This document shows, one piece after another, positions 10,980 to 19,837 of a stretch of 64,000 nucleotides of DNA. How positions within the stretch are numbered: the first letter of the stretch is position 1; each line of letters opens with the position of its first letter. Both the position numbers and the translations under genes were made by a program. The notes beneath the pieces were generated by a model that saw only the letters and a program-made list of their open reading frames with translations, made no database searches and had not been told where the DNA came from. Origin of the DNA: Aneurinibacillus terranovensis DSM 18919 (GTDB lineage Bacteria; Bacillota; Bacilli; Aneurinibacillales; Aneurinibacillaceae); NCBI RefSeq assembly GCF_000430625.1, contig NZ_KE387171.1, positions 100,240 through 164,239 of the forward strand, read 5' to 3'.

Positions 10980-11162
10980 TTATTTTAGCAGGACTATCGA
11001 ATAATATACAGGTATGACGCCGACCAGGACACGGTAAGAGTTGATAGTATCGGACCGCGGATAAAAGAGAGACCTCGGCCCGACCATGACCCGTATAGCA
11101 AGGCGGAAAAGCGAATAATTCAGCGTCAATAAGAAAAGAAGGAATCTGTCCCAATCCCCCAT
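10980..11162 (-). CDS. Possible 60-residue hydrophobic protein (weak)
   Basis: The gap of about 380 bases between acnA and the next gene holds one open frame that could be real: 60 codons, rich in Leu, Tyr and Arg, with two hydrophobic stretches and no stop. There is no convincing ribosome site and an in-frame stop lies nine codons upstream. It could equally be a chance frame or a decayed gene. Nothing else is visible in the gap. Confidence 0.2.
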   Translation of the reverse strand: MGDWDRFLLFLLTLNYSLFRLAIRVMVGPRSLFYPRSDTINSYRVLVGVIPVYYSIVLLK

Positions 11163-11274
11163 GATTAGAAAATGGCTTTTGGCACCGCCTCATCTTTTTT
11201 TCAATTAATGCTCTATTTACGAAGAACAACTATCAAACGACTGTCTTTACAGGCTTAATATTGGAGAATTGAAT

Positions 11275-11754
11275 TTATCTTCGTTCCTCCCACACCTCAT
11301 CGATTTTCTTCAACAAATTACGGATGGTCTCATCATCAAACTTCTGCTCTTTTTTAAAGTTGCTTACCAGGGAAAGGAAAGCTTGCCGTTTTTCGTCGTC
11401 TTCCTCTTCCTCCTCCACAGCAGCCGGATCAAACCAGACATACGGGTCCATATTACTCCCGCGCAAATACGTATGCTTCCAGTTGTCAGGATATGCGTAT
11501 TCCTTTTCACCCAGAATGATGGCCAATACATCATCATTATCAACCGGCAGGAAATGGTCAAACACTTCTTCCACCCCGCCTTCCATTAGATGAATATGCC
11601 GCTGTGTATAGCGAACAAAATGCTCTCCCGTTGTCGCATCCTTTACCACCGCATACATTTCGTTTTCATCTTCCTGTAACGGTTTAACCTGTTCGATCCT
11701 TTTCTCAATTTCTTCATGTGGGACTATCTTCAGTTCAGTAATTGAAGTATTCAT
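11275..11754 (-). CDS. Hypothetical acidic protein, about 159 residues
   Basis: I do not recognise this protein. It is strongly acidic, with a run of eight Glu/Asp after the segment DPYVWFDPAAV near residue 118, and a helical C-terminus (KKEQKFDDETIRNLLKKID). It lacks membrane segments and cysteines. The ATG at 11754 has AAAGGA at a good distance; a longer start at 11775 with GGAG only four bases away is possible. It is divergent from the quinone oxidoreductase gene, with about 100 bases between them. Confidence 0.75.
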   Translation of the reverse strand: MNTSITELKIVPHEEIEKRIEQVKPLQEDENEMYAVVKDATTGEHFVRYTQRHIHLMEGGVEEVFDHFLPVDNDDVLAIILGEKEYAYPDNWKHTYLRGSNMDPYVWFDPAAVEEEEEDDEKRQAFLSLVSNFKKEQKFDDETIRNLLKKIDEVWEERR

Positions 11755-11856
11755 GTTTGTCGTCCTTTCTTTCATCCTTCTCCTTAATACGATATCATAA
11801 TAAAGAAGAATCATCGAATTTTAAAGCGTGCCACACGTGACAGGAGGTAAAAAAAC

Positions 11857-12837
11857 TTGAAAGCTGTACTTGTCGAGGAAGCAACAAAAACGCTTTATAT
11901 TGGGGAAGCGGAAATCCCTGCGCCGGGAGAAGATGAACTGCTGGTCGATGTCAGGGCCACCGCATTAAACCGGGCTGACTTATTACAAAAACGAGGCCTG
12001 TATCCTCCTCCGGCAGGCGCGTCATCCATTATCGGCCTCGAAATGGCTGGGATGGTAGCCGCCGTGGGAAACAAGGTTCAAGGGTGGAAAAAAGGCGATC
12101 GGATTTGCGCGCTGCTCCCCGGCGGCGGCTATGCCGAGCGTGTAACGATTCCTGCCCAGATGGCCATTCCCATCCCTGAAAATTTATCATTTGAAGAAGC
12201 GGCTGCGATTCCAGAAGTATTTCTCACCGCCTATCTAAACCTGTTTGTTCTCGGGGGGTTAAAACCGGAACACACGGTTCTCATTCACGCGGGAGCAAGC
12301 GGGGTTGGCACAGCGGCTATTCAACTTGTCCGGGAAGCAGGGGCGCGTTCCATCGTCACGGCTGGTTCAGAAGAAAAAAGAAAGAAGTGTCTCGAATTAG
12401 GCGCTGACATCACGATCGACTACAAGGAAGGGCCTTTTGCGCCAAAAGTAAAGGAAGCAACAAATGGAACGGGTGTCAATATTATTCTGGATTTTATCGG
12501 GGCGAGCTACTGGGAGCAGAATATTTCTTCGCTCGCTACTGATGGAAGGTTAATTATTATCGGAACGATGGGAGGGGCCAAAGCGGAGTCGATAAATCTT
12601 GGGCTTCTGCTCTCCCGACGCCTGCAGGTTATCGGGACGGCGCTTCGCACCAGGTCGGTGGAGGATAAAATTAAGCTAACGAAAGAATTTAGCGAATTTG
12701 CTCTTCCGCGTTTTGCCGACGGGCGGTTGAAGCCTGTGATCGATTCTGTGTTTGACTGGGAACATGTAAACGATGCGCATGCCTATATGGAGCAAAACAA
12801 GAATATAGGAAAAATTGTTCTCCGTGTACACAACTAG
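11857..12837 (+). CDS. Zinc-less NAD(P)H:quinone oxidoreductase (MDR family, PIG3-like)
   Basis: The 326-residue protein is a medium-chain dehydrogenase/reductase of the quinone-reductase branch. It has a GroES-like N-terminal domain (residues 1-120), a Rossmann fold with VLIHAGASGVGTAAIQL near 145, and ELGADITIDY after the second strand. The catalytic zinc ligands of alcohol dehydrogenases are absent, as usual for this branch. It starts with TTG, preceded by an ideal AGGAGG. The physiological acceptor cannot be read from sequence; quinones or enones are typical. Confidence 0.88.
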   Translation: MKAVLVEEATKTLYIGEAEIPAPGEDELLVDVRATALNRADLLQKRGLYPPPAGASSIIGLEMAGMVAAVGNKVQGWKKGDRICALLPGGGYAERVTIPAQMAIPIPENLSFEEAAAIPEVFLTAYLNLFVLGGLKPEHTVLIHAGASGVGTAAIQLVREAGARSIVTAGSEEKRKKCLELGADITIDYKEGPFAPKVKEATNGTGVNIILDFIGASYWEQNISSLATDGRLIIIGTMGGAKAESINLGLLLSRRLQVIGTALRTRSVEDKIKLTKEFSEFALPRFADGRLKPVIDSVFDWEHVNDAHAYMEQNKNIGKIVLRVHN

Positions 12838-12931
12838 GCAAAACGACGGAAAGGGGGCACAGCCCCCTCCCCCTGATTACGGTCCACTCTTGCATATCCT
12901 GCTCAGTTTGCATATTAGATGATTGATGGTT

Positions 12932-13135
12932 TTACATGACTTTAATCTCTTGACGAATAGCCGTTTGGGGTGTAGCGATAACGAGAGAATCGAGAACACG
13001 AATCCAGCCTTGTTCCGCACAAACATTGGCTTCTGTCATAATAATTTCTGCAGGTGCATTCATTAAAACAGCAAGTTCCTCCATGTCGACTCTTCCTTTT
13101 TCCCAGATAACGCTCAAGAATTGTGTTCTAAACAT
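12932..13135 (-). CDS. Hypothetical 67-residue protein
   Basis: This is a small unrecognised protein. Residues 4-45 could form a three-helix, winged-helix-like unit (TQFLSVIWEKGRVDMEELAVL, then EIIMTEANVCAEQGWI), but this is a weak structural guess. AGGGGGAG lies 7 bases before the ATG at 13135; an upstream in-frame ATG at 13171 has no such site. It lies alone between quinone oxidoreductase and the malic enzyme terminator. Confidence 0.65.
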   Translation of the reverse strand: MFRTQFLSVIWEKGRVDMEELAVLMNAPAEIIMTEANVCAEQGWIRVLDSLVIATPQTAIRQEIKVM

Positions 13136-13264
13136 GTCGCTCCCCCTTCGCTTATTACGAGATAAAATCATTATACACCGATTTGAAAGAATATTTTGTC
13201 TATTTAAGTCGACAATCTAATAAAATTATTGTAGATTCGCCGTACATTCTTTCTTTTTTAGAAC

Positions 13265-13302
13265 AAAGACAGCCGTTCCACAATTTCGAAACGACTGTCT
13301 TA
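13265..13302 (-). terminator. Malic enzyme terminator
   Basis: AAAGACAGCCGTT and AACGACTGTCTTA pair with one G-T, T-rich on the minus strand, 10 bases beyond the stop codon. Confidence 0.65.
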
Positions 13303-13312
13303 TCATTATCCT

Positions 13313-14752
13313 TTACAACCACTCGTTGTCGTCCGCCTCTTTTCGGTTGCGGGGAACTTTACGTGCAACGCCCGATTTGACGGCAGCCTTAATAACGGCT
13401 TCCTTCACCCGTTTCACTACCTGGTTGTTAAATACGCTCGGGATTATGTACTGCTCATTCAATTGGCTATCTGTAATAATCGAAGCGATCGCATGCGCAG
13501 CCGCTACTTTCATTTCTTCATTAATATCGGTTGCCCGGCAATCAAAAGCTCCGCGGAAGATCCCCGGAAAACAGAGCACATTGTTAATCTGATTCGGGTA
13601 ATCCGACCTTCCTGTGGCAAGCACACGTACAACACCTATCGCCTCTTCCGGATCAATTTCCGGTTGAGGATTCGCCATGGCAAAAACAATCGGGTCTTTT
13701 GCCATGGTACGGATACTGTCCCTTGTTAAAATGTTCCCCCTGGAAACGCCGATAAACACATCCGCATCCACCAAGGCATCCTCAAGAGGGCCTTCGATAT
13801 TATCCGGATTTGTAATCGAAGCAATTTCCTGCCAAACGGGATTTGTATAGGTCTGGGAACGTGAAAGAATTCCGTCTTTATCTGTCCCAATCACATGCCG
13901 CGCTCCGGCACTTAACAGAATTTTTGTGCATGCCACCCCGGCCGCACCCATTCCGGTTACGACAATTTTACATTCTTCAATTTTTTTGCCGACAATTTTC
14001 AACGCATTGAGCAGACCCGCCAGAATGACGACTGCTGTGCCGTGCTGGTCATCATGGAAAACGGGGATGTCGAGCCGCTCACGCAGCGCTCTTTCAATCT
14101 CAAAACAGCGCGGCGCCGAAATATCTTCAAGGTTAATTCCGCCAAAACCGGGAGCCAAACGAACAATCGTATCGATAATTTCCTGCGTATCTTTCGTATC
14201 CAGGCAGATCGGGAAGGCATCCACATTCGCTAACTGCTTAAATAGCATGGCTTTCCCCTCCATAACCGGCATGGCAGCATAAGGACCAATATCACCCAAT
14301 CCCAACACGGCTGTCCCATCGCTGATAATGGCTACCGTATTTCGCTTAATCGTTAATTTATAAGCGTTCTCTCGTTCCTCAGCAATGGCCTCACATATCC
14401 GTGCAACACCCGGCGTGTATACGCGTGAAAGGTCATCGCGGTTCTGAATCGGCCGTTTGGATTTAATTTCAACTTTTCCACCAATATGTACCAAGAACGT
14501 TCGGTCAGATACCGTAAGTACTTTTACGCCTGGTATCCTGCCGATATTTTTTATAATTTCGTCAGTCTGGCTCTGATTTCTCGCATTAATCGTAATGTCC
14601 CGGACTGAGATTTCATTGGATGATTCAATGACGTCGATGGCTACGATATCGCCTTCCGCCTCACTTACCGCCGCAGCAATATCAACAAAGTTCGCCTGCT
14701 GCGTTTCCATTTCCAATCGCAGAATCACACTAATACCCGAAGATGTTTTCAT
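13313..14752 (-). CDS. NAD(P)-dependent malic enzyme with N-terminal ACT domain
   Basis: The 479-residue enzyme decarboxylates malate to pyruvate. Residues about 1-85 look like an ACT domain (ISVILRLEMETQQANF, then GVKVLTVSDRTFLVHIGGK at the linker). Residues 95-290 form the malic N domain (VYTPGVARICEAI, DDQHGTA) and 290-470 the NAD-binding domain (VVTGMGAAGVACTKILL). The ACT domain suggests allosteric control by an amino acid or other small ligand. It is longer than the 410-residue YtsJ form because of that domain. GAGAGG precedes the ATG by 7 bases. Confidence 0.92.
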   Translation of the reverse strand: MKTSSGISVILRLEMETQQANFVDIAAAVSEAEGDIVAIDVIESSNEISVRDITINARNQSQTDEIIKNIGRIPGVKVLTVSDRTFLVHIGGKVEIKSKRPIQNRDDLSRVYTPGVARICEAIAEERENAYKLTIKRNTVAIISDGTAVLGLGDIGPYAAMPVMEGKAMLFKQLANVDAFPICLDTKDTQEIIDTIVRLAPGFGGINLEDISAPRCFEIERALRERLDIPVFHDDQHGTAVVILAGLLNALKIVGKKIEECKIVVTGMGAAGVACTKILLSAGARHVIGTDKDGILSRSQTYTNPVWQEIASITNPDNIEGPLEDALVDADVFIGVSRGNILTRDSIRTMAKDPIVFAMANPQPEIDPEEAIGVVRVLATGRSDYPNQINNVLCFPGIFRGAFDCRATDINEEMKVAAAHAIASIITDSQLNEQYIIPSVFNNQVVKRVKEAVIKAAVKSGVARKVPRNRKEADDNEWL

Positions 14753-14928
14753 AACAGTACCTCTCTTTATTAAAAAATAATATAATTATGCTGACTATAT
14801 AAATATTTATAATTATACCTTATCACTTTTGATTACAAAAAGGCAGATACACACATAAAAAGAATATACATGATTTTAACCGGTAACGCTAACTTTGAGC
14901 TTTCATGATTCAACTGCGGGGCAACGAA

Positions 14929-14937
14929 TGATATAAT
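14929..14937 (+). promoter_or_regulatory. Extended -10 promoter of the dap operon
   Basis: TGATATAAT is an extended -10 (TGN before TATAAT) 45 bases before dapH. The best -35 at 17 bases is TTCAAC, which is weak. The 230-base gap between malic enzyme and dapH shows no riboswitch. Confidence 0.55.
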
Positions 14938-14982
14938 GCAATCATGAGCACTTTAGTGTAGTAATGAAGGGAGAAAACATCA

Positions 14983-15693
14983 ATGAATCAAATGAATGCC
15001 AATCAAATTATTGAATTTATTCAAAAAAGCGAAAAGAAAACCCCGGTGAAAGTACATATTAAAGGGAACATTGAGGGAATAGAATTTGGCGCGAATACAA
15101 AATCCTTTGTTACCGGCAATGTCGGCATACTGTTCGGTGACTGGAAAGAAATCCAGCCCGTTCTTGAAGCAAACCGGGATAAAATTGAAGATTTTGTCTT
15201 AGAAAATGACCGTAGAAATTCCGCCATTCCCCTTTTAGATATGACAAATATTCAAGCCCGCATCGAGCCAGGCGCGATTATTCGTGATCAGGTAACGATT
15301 GGAAACAATGCCGTCATTATGATGGGGGCCATGATTAATATCGGAGCCGTGATTGGTGAAGGCACAATGATTGATATGAACGCAGTAGTAGGCGGACGCG
15401 GCACAATCGGCAAGAATTGCCACATCGGCGCCGGCGCAGTCGTAGCAGGTGTCATTGAACCGCCATCAGCCACCCCGGTCATCATCGAAGACGATGTGGT
15501 CGTTGGAGCTAATGCCGTCATCCTCGAAGGTATTCGTGTAGGCAAAGGTTCAGTTGTCGCTGCCGGTGCTGTCGTCATTGAAGACGTTCCGGAAAATGTC
15601 GTCGTTGCCGGTACACCTGCCCGCATTATTAAAAGAATTGATGAGAAGACAAAGTCGAAAACGGAAATTAAACAAGAGCTCCGTCAATTATAA
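14983..15693 (+). CDS. dapH: 2,3,4,5-tetrahydropyridine-2,6-dicarboxylate N-acetyltransferase
   Basis: The 236-residue enzyme acetylates tetrahydrodipicolinate in the acetylase branch of diaminopimelate and lysine synthesis. Residues about 85-205 are a left-handed beta-helix made of hexapeptide repeats ([20 protein letters not shown], then [16 protein letters not shown]), the trimeric acyltransferase fold. Length equals the B. subtilis protein. GAAGGGAG lies 8 bases before the ATG. It is followed after 8 bases by the deacetylase gene, forming a two-gene operon. Confidence 0.95.
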   Translation: MNQMNANQIIEFIQKSEKKTPVKVHIKGNIEGIEFGANTKSFVTGNVGILFGDWKEIQPVLEANRDKIEDFVLENDRRNSAIPLLDMTNIQARIEPGAIIRDQVTIGNNAVIMMGAMINIGAVIGEGTMIDMNAVVGGRGTIGKNCHIGAGAVVAGVIEPPSATPVIIEDDVVVGANAVILEGIRVGKGSVVAAGAVVIEDVPENVVVAGTPARIIKRIDEKTKSKTEIKQELRQL

Positions 15694-15701
15694 GGTGTCT
15701 T

Positions 15702-16838
15702 ATGACAGAAACCGTGAACCATTCTTTTGTTGAAATTCGCCGAAGTCTGCACCAGATTCCTGAGCCTGGCTTTGCCGAGTTTAAAACCCAGCAGTTCCTT
15801 CTGGATTATCTCGCTTCCCTGCCACAGGAACGAATGGAGATTAAAACATGGCGCACAGGAATTCTTGTAAAAATCAAGGGAACTGACCCACGCAAACGTA
15901 TCGGATATCGGGCGGATATGGACGGGCTTCCCATCAATGAAGAAACCACGTACGATTTCAGGTCCGCCCATCCGGGCTATATGCACGCTTGCGGACATGA
16001 CATGCACATGGCCATCGGTCTTGGCGTGCTCACTTATTTTGTGGAAAACAAGGTGAAAGATGACCTTATTTTCATTTTCCAACCCGCTGAGGAAGGCCCG
16101 GGCGGTGCCCTTCCGATGATGCAGAGCGAGGAATTTGCTTCCTGGAAACCGGACTGTATCTTTGCCCTTCATGTGGCACCGGAATATCCGGTAGGTACGA
16201 TTGCAACAAGGCCAGGCATCTTATTTGCTAATACATCCGAGCTGTTTATCGATTTAACCGGCAAAGGAGGCCATGCAGCCTTTCCGCACACAGCAAACGA
16301 TATGATTGTGGCCGCCGCGCATCTGGCTACCCAGCTTCAAAGTATTGTTTCACGCAATATCGACCCGCTGGATTCAGGCGTAGTAACCATTGGAAAAATT
16401 GAAGCCGGGACGAAACAAAATATCATTGCTGAAAAGGCTCGTTTGGAAGGCACAATCCGTACCCTTTCAGCCGAGTCTATGCAAAAAATTAAATCCCGGA
16501 TCGAAGCGCTTGTCCACGGCATTGAAACGGGTTTTGAATGCAGTGCGGTGATTGATTACGGCTCGAATTACTGCCAAGTTTATAATGAAGAGACCTTAAC
16601 GGGCGAATTTATGAATTGGGTGCGGGAAAACAATGTTGTGAATCTAATCGAGTGCAAAGAAGCGATGACCGGGGAAGACTTCGGATATTTCCTTGCTGAC
16701 ATTCCCGGCTTTATGTTCTGGTTAGGCGTAGACACTCCGTACGGGCTGCACCACGCAAAGATTGAGCCGAGCGAGCAGGCCATTCCCGTGGCCATTGATT
16801 TACTAACCCGTTATCTGTCGTGGAAGGCTAATTCGTAA
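15702..16838 (+). CDS. dapL: N-acetyldiaminopimelate deacetylase
   Basis: The 378-residue M20 metallopeptidase-family enzyme removes the acetyl group to give LL-diaminopimelate. Visible metal and catalytic motifs are [10 protein letters not shown] (residue about 100), [10 protein letters not shown] (about 130) and the C-terminal H of GLHHAK (about 350). Its place 8 bases after dapH identifies it among the many M20 amidohydrolases. The short spacing, with AAGGTG as ribosome site, indicates coupling. Confidence 0.93.
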   Translation: MTETVNHSFVEIRRSLHQIPEPGFAEFKTQQFLLDYLASLPQERMEIKTWRTGILVKIKGTDPRKRIGYRADMDGLPINEETTYDFRSAHPGYMHACGHDMHMAIGLGVLTYFVENKVKDDLIFIFQPAEEGPGGALPMMQSEEFASWKPDCIFALHVAPEYPVGTIATRPGILFANTSELFIDLTGKGGHAAFPHTANDMIVAAAHLATQLQSIVSRNIDPLDSGVVTIGKIEAGTKQNIIAEKARLEGTIRTLSAESMQKIKSRIEALVHGIETGFECSAVIDYGSNYCQVYNEETLTGEFMNWVRENNVVNLIECKEAMTGEDFGYFLADIPGFMFWLGVDTPYGLHHAKIEPSEQAIPVAIDLLTRYLSWKANS

Positions 16839-16841
16839 CTT

Positions 16842-16935
16842 GTAAAAAAGTAAACACAAAACAAAAGGGCGCGAGATGCATCGAATCGGTTTATATTTGC
16901 AAAGTTTCCCTTGCAGGAAGCAGAGGTGTCCGTGC
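16842..16935. repeat. Dispersed repeat, copy after dapL
   Basis: The segment resembles 20996-21075 after patA; shared blocks include GAGATGCATCG, AGTTT(T)CCCTTG and TGTCCGTG. Both copies begin within a few bases of a stop codon in the same orientation. Confidence 0.5.
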
Positions 16936-16995
16936 TCCTCTTTTTTGTTAAGCTGGATCGGTGCCCTGCTCGCCTCGTTTATTATTAGTATTGTA

Positions 16996-17095
16996 AAGAA
17001 AACTTGGCTAGCACCAAGCCAAAGGCGCAGACGATAGCCTTAGTTGCCCTTATGCGTGTAAGAAAGTTATGCTTTCTTATACGTTAAAAAATGCA
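16996..17095. repeat. TTGGCTAGC repeat family, copy 1
   Basis: It contains GAAAACTTGGCTAGCACC, AAGCCAAAGGCGCAG and ATAGCCTTAGTTGCCCTTAT, then a hairpin GTAAGAAAG / CTTTCTTATAC. It closely matches 35965-36030 and partly 55228-55280. The remainder of this gap (17096-17207) shows nothing recognisable. Confidence 0.65.
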
Positions 17096-17207
17096 GGTAA
17101 ACTTCTGTAAAAACTTTGACTTCGTGGTATCCCTCAAAAAAATTAACGAACGAGAGGCTGCCCTCCAGTATGAAAAATTAATTTTTCGAAATTCTTTTTC
17201 GGATTTC

Positions 17208-19610
17208 CTACTGAGAAACTTTTTGAAATCGATTTTGACCGGACGGATATAGCGGACTGTGCGCTTTGACGTAATCGATGAACGCATCGAGGTCAAGTAC
17301 GCCGCTGTCTACTTTTTTCAATCCTTTAAGCGAGGCAAATCCGTCTCCGCCTCCCCGGCAGAAATCGTTCACCGCAATCGTGTACGCTTCATCATCGTGA
17401 ATGGGCGTTCCATTCTGTTTTTTCATGTCTATTACCTTTTGGCCGATTGGCTTACTGTCATCATACGCGTACGTAAAGCCCGCAATCTGGCCGATGCGTG
17501 TCATTCCGTTTGCCTGCCACTGCTGATTGAGAAGTGCGCGCAGGTCTTTCCCGGTTAATGACAATTTTACAAGAATGTTGCCAAAAGGCTGAACACTAAA
17601 GAGCTTTCCATACGTTATATCTCCCGCTTTGATATCGTCGCGAATTCCACCGCTGTTCATAAAAGCGAAATCCGCATTCATTCCTTCTTTCATCGCGTCA
17701 GCAATCACATCGCCTAATGCGGATTCACCATTCTCGTTTACCGTTCTGGTGATATCGGCAGCCGCCGTTCCGATTTTTGCATTGCTGATCGGCGCGATTT
17801 TCTCCACGTATCCATTTACCATTCTCGCCACTTCTGCATCCGGTGTCATTCCCTCATGCTTCACATCTACGATAGTAGCCGTCACGCTGACGGCATCGTC
17901 TGTTTTTTTGTTGATTTTTACGTCCACATCATCAAACGCAGTTCCATATGAGTATGCCTCCACCACTTTAATCTTCTTTTTAGGGTTCTGATTATTTTGT
18001 ACGTCAACGTTTAAAAGACCGTGGTTGTGACCGCCAAAAATGACATCCACCTCGGGATCAACGGCCTTTGCAAGGTCGATCACTTCCCCGCTTGCGGTAT
18101 CACCTGAACCATAACCCGGATCGTGGGCCAGTACAACAATCGTGTAAACCCCCTGTTTTTTAAGCTCGTCTACGGCTTTGTTAACGGCTGGAGCCTGGTC
18201 AACAAATTTTAGTCCTTTAATGCCTTCCTGCTTGACAATGTTCGGCGTTTCATTCGTCATCACACCGATAAAGCCGATTTTCGTGCCATGGATTTCTTTT
18301 ACTACATAAGGAGGAAGAAATGGCTTGCCTGTCGCTTCGTCAATTACGTTCGCACATACATAAGGGAAAGGGGCGCCGCCAAACTTTTCACCTGTTTTCG
18401 GGTTGACACCTCCTTGAATAAGTCGAAGGGCTTCATCTTTGCCATGGTCAAACTCATGGTTTCCTAACGTACCAACGGCAAAGCCCATCTTGTTTAAAAA
18501 TTCAATGGTAGGTTCATCCTGCAGTAGGGAGGATTCCAGATTGCTTGCCCCTACGGCATCACCCGCGTGAACGAGCAGCGTATTCGGATTTTGTTGGGCG
18601 AGCTGTTTTAAATAGGCCGCAAGGTAGCTTGCACCGCCAACGACGGAACCGTCTTTATTTGTTTTGCTGTAATCCAGATGACCGTGAAAATCGTTAATGC
18701 CAAGCAATTGAACGTCAACGGTGTCTTCCTTTATATCCTTCTTTGCTTCCGTTTTCCCTTCATATTTCGTACCCTTGATTTGCTGTTCGGCATACCATTT
18801 CTGTGCGTTCGTCACAATTTGAATCGAAGGGTCATCCTGTACAAGGGCGAAAAAGCTATTGATCGGTGCTGTTGTCTTGCCAACCGGACCTCGAATATAT
18901 TGCAACGTAGCTTCATGTTCGGCTTTTACCGCGTTCAGCACATCCGCGTCAGGCGTTACCAGAGCTTTTTTGGAAGTGCTATCATACACCGGAAGCACGT
19001 TTGACCGGGAAGCCGCAACCTTCCAATTTCCGTTTTCCTTTTTCAACGTTAAATCAATGACACCGAGCGCTTTTCCGAAAGAAGCGGCTTCAACAGCAGC
19101 TACTCCATTAACGGTTCCCTTGGCAGAATCCACACCAGGCGCCTGAAAAGTCGGGTCGGCAGACGGAAACGTTAAATGAGCATGCCCAAAAAGAATGGCG
19201 TCAATCCCGGGAACCTGGCTTAAATAATAAGCGGTATTCTCATCCATACCTTTTCGGTCCGTCTTATCAAACCCTGAATGGTCAAGAGCAATGATAAGAT
19301 CTGCGCCTTTCGCCTTCATTTCAGGTATATATTTCTTTGCTGTCTCAACAATATCTTTTGCCGTGACTTTCCCTTCCAGATTAGCTTTGTCCCACTGCAT
19401 AATTTGCGGAGGTACGAATCCGATGACACCAATTTTAAGAGTTTGTTCCTGTCCATTTTCATCTTTAAAAGTCTTCGTAATCATCTTGTAAGGTTCCCAT
19501 CGATTCTGGTCCGCATAGACGAAAGAAATAGCAGCCGGAGAAAAAAACAGACCGAAAGCAAGGGAAGAAGCAAGCAATTGATTTAACGTCTTACGAAAGG
19601 AATCATTCAT
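17208..19610 (-). CDS. Secreted 5'-nucleotidase / cyclic phosphodiesterase, first domain truncated
   Basis: The 800-residue protein has a signal peptide (residues 1-33, cleavage after VYA). The mature part begins in the middle of a YfkN/CpdB-type metallophosphoesterase: it keeps LKIGVIGFVPPQIMQWD, the HSGFD segment and GHAHLTFPS, but lacks the leading D-x-H and GNHE metal motifs. A complete second phosphoesterase follows from about residue 300 (INDFHGHLDYS, LGNHEFDHG, FGGHNHG), then the nucleotidase C-terminal domain (about 600-780, MNSGGIRDDI). There is no sorting signal, so it is probably released. Only the second catalytic site can be active. The direct joining of signal peptide to half domain points to an in-frame deletion. 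Confidence 0.88.
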   Translation of the reverse strand: MNDSFRKTLNQLLASSLAFGLFFSPAAISFVYADQNRWEPYKMITKTFKDENGQEQTLKIGVIGFVPPQIMQWDKANLEGKVTAKDIVETAKKYIPEMKAKGADLIIALDHSGFDKTDRKGMDENTAYYLSQVPGIDAILFGHAHLTFPSADPTFQAPGVDSAKGTVNGVAAVEAASFGKALGVIDLTLKKENGNWKVAASRSNVLPVYDSTSKKALVTPDADVLNAVKAEHEATLQYIRGPVGKTTAPINSFFALVQDDPSIQIVTNAQKWYAEQQIKGTKYEGKTEAKKDIKEDTVDVQLLGINDFHGHLDYSKTNKDGSVVGGASYLAAYLKQLAQQNPNTLLVHAGDAVGASNLESSLLQDEPTIEFLNKMGFAVGTLGNHEFDHGKDEALRLIQGGVNPKTGEKFGGAPFPYVCANVIDEATGKPFLPPYVVKEIHGTKIGFIGVMTNETPNIVKQEGIKGLKFVDQAPAVNKAVDELKKQGVYTIVVLAHDPGYGSGDTASGEVIDLAKAVDPEVDVIFGGHNHGLLNVDVQNNQNPKKKIKVVEAYSYGTAFDDVDVKINKKTDDAVSVTATIVDVKHEGMTPDAEVARMVNGYVEKIAPISNAKIGTAAADITRTVNENGESALGDVIADAMKEGMNADFAFMNSGGIRDDIKAGDITYGKLFSVQPFGNILVKLSLTGKDLRALLNQQWQANGMTRIGQIAGFTYAYDDSKPIGQKVIDMKKQNGTPIHDDEAYTIAVNDFCRGGGDGFASLKGLKKVDSGVLDLDAFIDYVKAHSPLYPSGQNRFQKVSQ

Positions 19611-19681
19611 GACAACACCGACCCTTCTTACTAAGATTCATATCCACTATTTACTACTTTAGGTAAGATTTATTGATTTCA

Positions 19682-19709
19682 TGTTAATAAATGTTTATGT
19701 ACATGTAAA
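19682..19709 (-). promoter_or_regulatory. Possible Pho box of the nucleotidase gene
   Basis: The minus strand carries TTTACA, TAAACA and TTAACA in one direction at steps of about 12 and 10 bases, resembling PhoP direct repeats (TT-A-A-C-A every 11 bases). It lies 72-99 bases before the start codon. The match is imperfect. Confidence 0.3.
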
Positions 19710-19837
19710 GATTACTTTTGGACATTTACAGTAAAATCTACGTGACGATGTTTTAGCTCGTATTTTTAAAATTTAATAGTAAAATAGGTGAGAAAGAATA
19801 GCTGTTGACTAGATAGCAGGAAAGGATGAGAGGCAGA

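Noticed and set aside
12851-12867. GGGGGC-ACA-GCCCCC as a terminator of the quinone oxidoreductase gene
   Set aside because: A three-base loop on six G-C pairs with no T run; too little to call as a terminator.
14753-14982. Possible lysine (L-box) riboswitch before dapH
   Set aside because: The 230-base gap shows no conserved lysine aptamer segments and no terminator hairpin before the gene.
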